Of a stretch of DNA of 5,262 nt, positions 1 through 4,447 are shown one piece after another; the first letter of the stretch is position 1, and each line of letters opens with the position of its first letter. The stretch is from Chloroflexia bacterium (GTDB lineage: Bacteria > Chloroflexota > Chloroflexia > Thermobaculales > Thermobaculaceae): NCBI GenBank assembly GCA_013695265.1, contig JACDAU010000501.1, positions 1-5,262 on the forward strand, read 5' to 3'. The translations under genes and the position numbers were made by a program. The notes under the pieces are model-generated. The model made no database searches and was not told the DNA's origin. It saw only the letters and a list, made by a program, of their open reading frames with translations.

Positions 1-87
1 GCAGAAGCCATGGCAATTACCTGTTCCTACCACGAAGGTATTAGCTGGTGCCTCTGCCATTCCGGCGAGTGCGATCAGTTGATCCAC
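1..87 (-). CDS. Possible unknown gene, N-terminal fragment cut by the window edge
   Basis: I do not recognise this protein. The minus-strand frame is open from a GTG at 87-85 to the left edge of the window, giving 29 residues that start (M)DQLIALAGMAEAPANTF and go on VVGTGNCHGFC. The GTG lies two bases after the TGA (92-90) that would end the IS-interrupted small gene. That close stop-start spacing is typical of coupled operon genes and is the main reason for the call. An internal ATG at 60-58 is an alternative start, but neither start has a strong Shine-Dalgarno sequence. The plus-strand frame 1 is also open here (see rejected items), so strand is not certain. If the call is right, this is the third gene of the minus-strand operon at 1964-2350 and 1619-1918, now separated from its promoter by the IS. 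Confidence 0.35.
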   Translation of the reverse strand, partial: MDQLIALAGMAEAPANTFVVGTGNCHGFC

Positions 88-89
88 GC

Positions 90-119
90 TCAGTATACCA
101 CCGAAACCCTTTCAACTTC
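90..119 (-). pseudogene. Stranded 3' end of the IS-interrupted small gene
   Basis: Read on the minus strand from the IS edge, this segment encodes EVERVSVVY followed by TGA at 92-90. It is in frame with the 99-aa gene on the far side of the IS. Removing the element plus one 8-bp flank copy gives a join ending ...FSNLDVERVSVVY and a stop, so the pre-insertion protein would also be 99 aa. The alternating hydrophobic pattern fits a final beta strand. The reconstruction is inference. It is supported by the frame match, the imperfect flank duplication and the coupled start just downstream. Confidence 0.6.
112..119. repeat. Left flank of IS, imperfect 8-bp target duplication
   Basis: TCAACTTC here matches TCGACGTC at 1641-1648 in 6 of 8 positions. 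IS66-family elements typically make 8-bp duplications. The two differences fall at third codon positions of the interrupted gene (GAC GTC GA against GAA GTT GA on the minus strand). The match needs a one-base offset at the right IS end, so it is not clean. Confidence 0.45.
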
Positions 120-134
120 GTAACTATTCAGCGG
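119..134. repeat. IS66 left terminal inverted repeat
   Basis: Sixteen bases, CGTAACTATTCAGCGG, are identical to the reverse complement of 1625-1640. Similarity continues for a few bases inward (TGGAG here against GTGTGAG) if a one-base gap is allowed. The outermost C may be flank rather than element. Confidence 0.93.
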
Positions 135-1639
135 TGGAGTCGGGAGGCTTGTGGGGACGGTGTGAGAGGAGTAAGATACGGTTCTGATGCTGAGTCGAGA
201 AGCGATCCTAGCCGCATACAAAGAGGGGCCGGATGCCGTGGTCGAGCTCGTGCAACGGTTATCTGGGCACGTGGAACGGTTGGGCACGCAACTAGAGACC
301 ATGGAGGAGCGTGTCAGGGCGCTGGAAGAGAGGCTTAGCCTCAACTCCCGCAACTCCAGCAAGCCACCCTCGACGGACTCGGCTCCTAAGCCGAAGAGTC
401 TAAGGGGCAAGAGTGGCAAGAAGCCCGGAGGACAGCCAGGACACAAAGGGGCGAGCTTGAAGTGGGTGGAGACACCCGACCGGCTAGAGGTGCACAGTCC
501 GGGCGAGTGCCGGTACTGTGGAGCGTCCCTGGCTGATGGAGAGGCGTTGGGTTGTCAGAGGCGACAGGTAGTGGACTTGCCGGAGCTACGGCTTGAAGTT
601 ACTGAGCACCGAGCCCTACGCAAGCAGTGCCGGGTATGCAGGCAAGGCACCGAGGCAGCGTTTCCATGCGGGGTAGTGGCGGGGGTAGGGTACGGACCGC
701 GCATCAAGTCGTTGGGCGTGTACCTGAACCAGTACCAGTTGTTGCCGTATGAGCGAGTCAGCCGGCTGCTTAGAGACCTCTTCAACGCTGGTCTGTCGGT
801 CGGCACCCTCTATTCAGCTATTGAGCAATGTCACGAGGCGCTCTCGAAGACGGAAGAGGTTATCAAGCAGGGAGTGCAGCAGGCTGAGGTAGCCAACTAT
901 GATGAGACCGGACTGGATGTGGCAGGCCGGAGAATGTGGCTGCATGTAGCCAGCACTGGGCGACTGACTCACTACGGAGCCCACCCCAGGCGTGGCTCTT
1001 TGGCTACTGATGCCATTGGCATCCTACCTGAGTTTACCGGCACTGCCGTCCACGATGCCTGGAGCTCTTACCCGAAGTACTCCTGCCGACACGCTCTGTG
1101 TAACGTCCACCACCTCAGAGAGCTGACCTGCCTGGAGGAGCAGGGGCAGGGGTGGGCAAGCGGGATGATACGGTTGCTGCTAGAGATCAAGAGAACGGTA
1201 TGCGAGGCTGTGGAGCAGGGGGAGACCGGTTTATCTCAGAAGAGTCTGGCCTGGTACGAGATGAGATATCAGGATCTGATAGAGCAGGGGATGGTGGTGA
1301 ATCCGTTGCCGAGTGAGCGGACCGGCAAACGGGGACCCGTCAAACGCAGCAAGGGCAGGAACCTGGTGGAACGCCTCGACAAGCGCCGCGACGAGGTGCT
1401 GTGCTTTATGCACGACCTCAGAGTGCCGTTTGACAACAACCAGGCTGAGAGGGATGTGCGGATGGTGAAGGTGCAGCAGAAGGTATCCGGCTGCTTCCGT
1501 ACGATGGAGGGCGCACAGATGTTCTGCCGCATCCGTGCCTACATCTCCACTGCCAGAAAGCAGGGCTTCAACCCCCTTGCGGCCTTGGAGACAGCCCTCC
1601 GCAAACAACCACTCATCCTCACACCCGCTGAATAGTTAC
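120..1639 (+). mobile_element. Complete IS66-family insertion sequence, single-ORF type
   Basis: About 1.52 kb, bounded by GTAACTATTCAGCGG at the left and its exact reverse complement at the right; IS66-family ends typically begin GTAA. It holds one transposase gene and no separate tnpA or tnpB, the arrangement of the ISBst12-like subgroup. The outer limit is uncertain by one base because C119 and G1640 also pair. Both ends and all catalytic residues are intact, so the element could be active. It lies opposite in orientation to the small genes it interrupts. The flanks carry only a 6/8 match to an 8-bp target duplication, which suggests an older insertion or a later rearrangement. Confidence 0.92.
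187..1635 (+). CDS. tnpC: IS66 family transposase (DDE)
   Basis: This 482-aa protein catalyses cut and strand transfer of the surrounding IS. An N-terminal coiled-coil-like segment (about residues 16-50) is followed by the IS66 hallmark NSRNSSKPPSTD (53-64) and a basic Gly/Lys stretch (68-88). A zinc-finger-like domain has cysteine pairs C108/C111 and C148/C151. The DDE catalytic triad is readable as D239 in NYDETG, D290 in VHDAWSSY and E421 in NNQAERDVR. The C-terminal part, with CFRTMEGAQMFCRIRAYIST, is also typical of the family. Length is normal for a full IS66 transposase, with no frameshift. The ATG at 187 is the only good start, because a TAA lies in frame at 172-174. AGAGGAG at 165-171 is 15 bases away, far for a ribosome binding site, so translation may be weak. 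The TAG stop (1633-1635) lies inside the right inverted repeat. Confidence 0.96.
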   Translation: MLSREAILAAYKEGPDAVVELVQRLSGHVERLGTQLETMEERVRALEERLSLNSRNSSKPPSTDSAPKPKSLRGKSGKKPGGQPGHKGASLKWVETPDRLEVHSPGECRYCGASLADGEALGCQRRQVVDLPELRLEVTEHRALRKQCRVCRQGTEAAFPCGVVAGVGYGPRIKSLGVYLNQYQLLPYERVSRLLRDLFNAGLSVGTLYSAIEQCHEALSKTEEVIKQGVQQAEVANYDETGLDVAGRRMWLHVASTGRLTHYGAHPRRGSLATDAIGILPEFTGTAVHDAWSSYPKYSCRHALCNVHHLRELTCLEEQGQGWASGMIRLLLEIKRTVCEAVEQGETGLSQKSLAWYEMRYQDLIEQGMVVNPLPSERTGKRGPVKRSKGRNLVERLDKRRDEVLCFMHDLRVPFDNNQAERDVRMVKVQQKVSGCFRTMEGAQMFCRIRAYISTARKQGFNPLAALETALRKQPLILTPAE

Positions 1640-1918
1640 GTCGACGTCAAGGTTGCTGAACATGAGGACCTTGCGGCCCAAGTCGAACGTCGCGTGGTCG
1701 CTGCGCTGAAGCAACTGCAGCAGTATGTCCGCATCTTCCGCAGTTGGCCTGATGATGTACTCCTCCACGCCATTGTCCAGGATCAGTTGCATCGAGAAGG
1801 CGCCGGGACCGCCCCTCTCCTGCTCCGTCCAGGAGGCCTGTATCTGGGTGACCTCCCGGATCTGGATCTGCTGCTCCATCTTCTGCTCCTGCTGGTCACG
1901 CTGATCGGTCTGCGTCAT
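1619..1918 (-). CDS. Small protein of unknown function, 3' end replaced by the IS
   Basis: I do not recognise the family. The present reading frame is 99 aa. Residues 1-27 are rich in Gln and charged residues and probably helical or disordered. Then comes a compact segment with a beta-like stretch SMQLILDNGVEEYIIRP (42-58), an acidic helix AEDADILLQLLQ (60-71) and another strand GRKVLMFSNLDV (81-92). From about residue 93 the codons lie in the IS inverted repeat and end at TGA (1621-1619), giving a foreign tail DVTIQRV. The native tail was probably ERVSVVY, still present at 90-119. AGGAG at 1928-1932, nine bases before the ATG, is a clear ribosome binding site and supports a real gene. It lies 45 bases after the 128-aa gene on the same strand, so the two are probably co-transcribed. 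Only the extreme C-terminus changed, so the product may still fold. Confidence 0.75.
   Translation of the reverse strand: MTQTDQRDQQEQKMEQQIQIREVTQIQASWTEQERGGPGAFSMQLILDNGVEEYIIRPTAEDADILLQLLQRSDHATFDLGRKVLMFSNLDVDVTIQRV
1625..1640. repeat. IS66 right terminal inverted repeat
   Basis: Exact reverse complement of 119-134. It does double coding duty: it contains the plus-strand transposase stop codon, and on the minus strand it encodes residues of the altered tail of the interrupted 99-aa gene. Confidence 0.93.
1641..1648. repeat. Right flank of IS, imperfect 8-bp target duplication
   Basis: TCGACGTC, 6/8 identical to TCAACTTC at 112-119. If it is the second duplication copy, G1640 belongs to the element or is an extra base. 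Confidence 0.45.
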
Positions 1919-1963
1919 CGTTCCTGTCTCCTATTTCGATCGCTGATTTACGGACGCGAGCCC

Positions 1964-2350
1964 TTAGCTTTCTGCCTTCTGCTCGTAGTAGCCGGAGATA
2001 TTCTCGTACACCCCCTCGGGGAAATCCAGGTCGCGATAGAGGTTGCCGGAGTCCGGGTCATCGGGATTCGGGATGATGGGGAAGTCCTGCTGTGCCTGGT
2101 ACTCCAGGATCTTCTCACGGCGCGGCGGGCTATAGTCCCGTCCCTGCACCTGTGCGACAAGTGAGCGCGCCTGCTCCTCGGAGAAGTCCCGATCCTTGCG
2201 CAGATATGCAACCACCTCATCCTCTTCCAGGAAGTGTCGTGCGACCATCGCGAACACGAGCCTGCCGTAATGACCGATGTCCTTGTTCGCATCAAGAGAC
2301 TGGAGCAGATGCGCCATCACGTCGCTCTTTTGCAGATCTTCAACTGCCAT
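1964..2350 (-). CDS. Acidic 128-aa protein of unknown function
   Basis: I cannot assign a family. The N-terminal half (residues 1-70) looks helical, with a Leu/Val-rich core: DVMAHLLQSLDANKDIG, then RLVFAMVARHFLEEDEVVAYL, then a charged helix FSEEQARSLVAQVQG. The C-terminal half (71-128) is rich in Pro, Asp and Tyr, for example FPIIPNPDDPDSG (90-102) and the tyrosines of VYENISGYYEQ (114-124), and looks extended. There is no signal peptide or membrane segment, so it is probably cytoplasmic. The ATG is preceded by AGGAGG (plus-strand 2361-2366) at good spacing, which fixes the start. It is the first gene of a minus-strand unit that continues, 45 bases on, with the 99-aa gene. A dyad at 2394-2415 lies just upstream. 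Confidence 0.78.
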   Translation of the reverse strand: MAVEDLQKSDVMAHLLQSLDANKDIGHYGRLVFAMVARHFLEEDEVVAYLRKDRDFSEEQARSLVAQVQGRDYSPPRREKILEYQAQQDFPIIPNPDDPDSGNLYRDLDFPEGVYENISGYYEQKAES

Positions 2351-2393
2351 TGGTGGAGTCCCTCCTCTACATCTTGCCGTACTCGCCCTTTGG

Positions 2394-2415
2394 GGTACTG
2401 TGCATACATAGTGCC
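2394..2415. promoter_or_regulatory. Operator-like dyad upstream of the small-gene operon
   Basis: Nine-base arms GGTACTGTG (2394-2402) and CATAGTGCC (2407-2415) flank a CATA spacer. The arms pair at 7 of 9 positions, and the other two would be G-U pairs in RNA. The dyad lies 44 bases before the ATG of the 128-aa gene, where a repressor site or leader hairpin could sit. No convincing -35/-10 pair is visible next to it, so the role is inferred from position and symmetry. Confidence 0.35.
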
Positions 2416-2533
2416 AGACACGTAGTTCGGAAGGGGGACCGTTGGCGTCAGGCGTAGGCGGTTATTGTGCGCGCCCAGCGCGGCCACCGTGTCGAGCGCG
2501 TCCGTCTCTCAAGGAACCCTGAACGTCCATCAA

Positions 2534-2568
2534 GCCGGGAGCGCTGGCGTACCATCGCTCTTCCCGGC
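2534..2568 (-). terminator. Hairpin just downstream of the oxidoreductase gene
   Basis: Arms GCCGGG (2534-2539) and CCCGGC (2563-2568) pair perfectly. They continue with AGCG (2540-2543) and CGCT (2556-2559), leaving a three-base bulge and a 12-base loop. The hairpin starts about 24 bases past the stop codon of the minus-strand gene. No T-run follows on the minus strand, so it is not a standard intrinsic terminator. It may stabilise the transcript end or act with Rho. Confidence 0.35.
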
Positions 2569-2592
2569 GGCAGTTGCGCACCCATGGGGACG

Positions 2593-4158
2593 TTATTCTG
2601 CCTCGCCGGGCCGGTCGGCGGCCGGCTGTGTCTGCGACAGGATCTGCCGCTGCGCGGTAAGTTCGTGCTGAAGCCGCGGGATACTCACTCCCTGTACAGC
2701 CACATCGTCTCGCACTGCCAGGACCGCCGCGAGCCCGGCAGCGTGGCCGAGGATCATGTACTGCGGCTCCATCCGGACGGACGCGAAGGCAACGTGCGAC
2801 GCGGACACGCACACCGACACGATTAGATTATCGCATTCATGGTAGCGAGGAACGAGCGATCGATAGGGAATCTGATAGGACTGGACTGGCACGGACAGGT
2901 ACCCTTCATTGAAGGTTTCCGCGGCCAGGTTCATCGAGCGCGGGACCCACATCCAGACCCGTTGTACCTCGCGAATGTCGATGTTGTAGGAGCCCATGCC
3001 CACCGAATCGTATTGCTCGCGCCCTTCATCCAGGTCGGCCTGCGTCAGAGTGTACTCGCCGCGCATTCGGCGCGCCTCGCGGACGTAGAGTTGGTGTGGC
3101 CAGTGGCCGGTGTCAGTAAACTCGTCCGAACACAGCCCCCAGCGACTCATCTCAGTACGGATGTGCTCGGGTACGCCCGGATCGTTCGAGAGGAAGTAGA
3201 GCAGCCCCTGCGTGTAGCGGAGGTGATGGTCGCGGATCTCCTGACGCCGGCGGTAGTCGGCATCGGGATACTCCCAGCTACTGCCGTCGAGGAGATTCGT
3301 CGAGAATGGACCGATGGAGTTCGCGTCGCACTTGCCATTGGGTAGCCTCCCACTCAAACTCATCAGCCGATCCGCGCGCAGCCCTGGTCCGGCTGCGGCA
3401 AGATACCGCCGGAGCAGCTCGAACTCGCCTGGGTCGTACGCCTCCGGCCTGGGAAACGGCGTCTGGTTCTCTGGCCGGTCCGTCAAGCACAGCCGGAAGC
3501 CGTAGGCCTGCACTCCCTGGTCTTCCGATCCTTCCGGCGCCATCGGCCGGCGGTGAATGAAGGGTAGAAGTTCGCCGTGCTCGTCGAACGGCGACACGGG
3601 TACCGAGAAATTGTGCTGGCCGGGACGGATCGGTTGACGTCCTGCCCAACTCTCGCCGTGCTGCTCGACGGACTCGCGTCCAACGGCATAGGGCACGCCC
3701 GCTCGCGCCAGCAGGTCGCCCTCGTAACTGGCGTCTATGAATACCCGCGCCATGAAGTTCTGGCCGTCCTCCGTGGTGATCCATTGGATGGACCGCCCCT
3801 CTCTTTGTACATAATCCAGCCGGGCATTGAAAACGACCCCGACTCCGGCATCCCGCAACCAGTCGCGAAAGATTCGCTCGGCAACGTGCGGCTCCGGGCC
3901 CAGGACGCCCCAGGTTTCCACGCCGTAATGACGACCGACTTGCTCGTAGAACTCCAACGCCAGGCCGCCGATGACATCATGATCCCCCAGGTCGGTCCAT
4001 CCCAGCCCGCCCGAGACCATGCCCCCGACGTGCGGGCCCGCCTCGACCACGGCGACGCGCAACCCTGCCCTCGCGGCAGCGATCGCCGCCGTTACTCCGC
4101 TGGCCGTAGCGCCATAGATCATGACATCAAGCGTGCGACCCTCCGCATCATCAACCAT
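2593..4158 (-). CDS. FAD-dependent oxidoreductase (PF12831-type)
   Basis: A 521-aa cytoplasmic flavoprotein of the FAD_oxidored family; the substrate cannot be told from sequence. The N-terminal dinucleotide-binding fold reads DVMIYGATASGVTAAIAAARAG (11-32), a GxxxSG variant of the usual glycine motif, with E39 placed to hold the adenosine ribose and GGMVSGGLGWTD (45-56) after it. The family signature IDASYEGD is at 141-148. Later conserved blocks are DSVGMGSYNID (384-394), SYQIPYRSLVP (427-437) and SASHVAFASVRMEP (452-465), followed by GHAAG (471-475). The order and length fit an intact enzyme. The last 40 residues are a charged, Gln-rich tail. An in-frame GTG at 4191 would add 11 residues but has no good ribosome binding site. 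The ATG at 4158 has GGAGG five bases upstream, so I prefer it. It is divergent from the KaiC-like gene and looks monocistronic, with a 242-base gap after it. Confidence 0.93.
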   Translation of the reverse strand: MVDDAEGRTLDVMIYGATASGVTAAIAAARAGLRVAVVEAGPHVGGMVSGGLGWTDLGDHDVIGGLALEFYEQVGRHYGVETWGVLGPEPHVAERIFRDWLRDAGVGVVFNARLDYVQREGRSIQWITTEDGQNFMARVFIDASYEGDLLARAGVPYAVGRESVEQHGESWAGRQPIRPGQHNFSVPVSPFDEHGELLPFIHRRPMAPEGSEDQGVQAYGFRLCLTDRPENQTPFPRPEAYDPGEFELLRRYLAAAGPGLRADRLMSLSGRLPNGKCDANSIGPFSTNLLDGSSWEYPDADYRRRQEIRDHHLRYTQGLLYFLSNDPGVPEHIRTEMSRWGLCSDEFTDTGHWPHQLYVREARRMRGEYTLTQADLDEGREQYDSVGMGSYNIDIREVQRVWMWVPRSMNLAAETFNEGYLSVPVQSYQIPYRSLVPRYHECDNLIVSVCVSASHVAFASVRMEPQYMILGHAAGLAAVLAVRDDVAVQGVSIPRLQHELTAQRQILSQTQPAADRPGEAE

Positions 4159-4163
4159 CGTTG

Positions 4164-4168
4164 CCTCC
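4164..4168 (-). promoter_or_regulatory. Ribosome binding site deciding the oxidoreductase start
   Basis: GGAGG on the minus strand, five bases before the ATG at 4158. The alternative GTG at 4191 is preceded only by a weak GCGAG, so the shorter protein is more likely. Confidence 0.65.
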
Positions 4169-4230
4169 AGCACCCTTCGGCCGTTTGTCACCTCGCATCA
4201 AGGGTACGTGTCACAAACACCAAGAAAAGT

Positions 4231-4251
4231 AGTATAGAGTGCGATTGTCAA
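4231..4251 (-). promoter_or_regulatory. Promoter-like boxes upstream of the oxidoreductase
   Basis: On the minus strand a perfect TTGACA (4251-4246) and a good -10-like TATACT (4236-4231) occur in the right order, but only nine bases apart against the usual 16-18. They may therefore belong to separate promoters, or one may be chance. They lie about 75-95 bases before the ATG at 4158, a sensible place for a promoter. The TTGACA lies inside the dyad at 4237-4262. Confidence 0.3.
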
Positions 4252-4262
4252 TGTCGACACTC
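4237..4262. promoter_or_regulatory. Operator-like palindrome in the divergent intergenic region
   Basis: Outer arms GAGTG (4237-4241) and CACTC (4258-4262) pair, and CGA (4242-4244) pairs with TCG (4254-4256) after a one-base slip. At the centre is the palindrome ATTGTCAAT (4244-4252). Nested symmetry over the TTGACA box suggests a repressor or activator site for the oxidoreductase, possibly shared with the divergent KaiC-like gene. No regulator gene is in the window to match it. Confidence 0.45.
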
Positions 4263-4293
4263 TTACAAGCAGCACGGCGCGTAGGCGAAGCAA

Positions 4294-4346
4294 CACCACG
4301 GGTCAGTCCTGTGTGGTGCGGGCAGCGGCAACCCGGCAAGCACCAC
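4294..4346 (+). other. Alternative hairpins between the divergent genes
   Basis: GTGGTGC (4313-4319) can pair with GCACCAC (4340-4346), with an inner GGG/CCC pair (4320-4322 with 4332-4334). Its GTGGTG can instead pair with CACCAC at 4294-4299. The two pairings exclude each other, as in attenuators. There is no T-run after either hairpin and no proven transcript start upstream, so this may be chance in GC-rich DNA. The rest of 4264-4447 shows only a -10-like TATTAT (4366-4371) without a -35 partner, and no gene. Confidence 0.3.
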
Positions 4347-4434
4347 GCCAAAGCGTTCAATCCCGTATTATAGGGGTGAGAAAAGGTCCATGGTACGCAC
4401 CCGAAGCGCGCCATGGTTTGTGCCGCGTTCGAGC

Positions 4435-4440
4435 GAGGAG
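4435..4440 (+). promoter_or_regulatory. Ribosome binding site for the TTG start of the KaiC-like gene
   Basis: GAGGAG, seven bases before TTG at 4448. An ATG directly abutting it at 4441 is in the wrong frame for the ATPase. In the right frame the next candidates upstream are TTG 4418 and GTG 4376, both without a comparable site. Confidence 0.75.
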
Positions 4441-4447
4441 ATGCGGG

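Larger units (their letters stand above)
2351..2592. other. Non-coding gap between the oxidoreductase and the small genes
   Basis: These 242 bases separate two same-strand genes. I see the ribosome binding site of the 128-aa gene (2361-2366), the dyad at 2394-2415 and a hairpin at 2534-2568. Between 2416 and 2533 I find nothing I can support. Short open frames on either strand lack ribosome binding sites and recognisable composition. Confidence 0.6.

Noticed and set aside
1..123. Plus-strand frame open from the left edge to TAA at 121-123, encoding a Cys/His-rich peptide.
   Set aside because: Its stop lies in the IS end, no family is recognisable, and the minus-strand reading is better supported by frame continuity across the IS and the coupled start. 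It cannot be excluded.
90..446. Minus-strand 118-aa frame antisense to the transposase.
   Set aside because: It is a shadow of the transposase with Ser/Leu/Pro-rich composition. Only its last nine residues, outside the IS, are meaningful as the remnant gene end.
1535..2164. Long plus-strand frame of 209 residues across the IS right end and the small genes.
   Set aside because: It is antisense to two genes with good ribosome binding sites, has Leu-rich shadow composition and no ribosome binding site of its own.
3577..4284. Plus-strand 235-residue frame opposite the oxidoreductase.
   Set aside because: The minus strand carries unmistakable FAD-oxidoreductase motifs throughout. The plus frame has no recognisable domain.
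4389..4416. Two CCATGG sites about 22 bases apart before the KaiC-like gene.
   Set aside because: A six-base palindrome repeated twice in GC-rich DNA is weak evidence, and no larger symmetry surrounds it.
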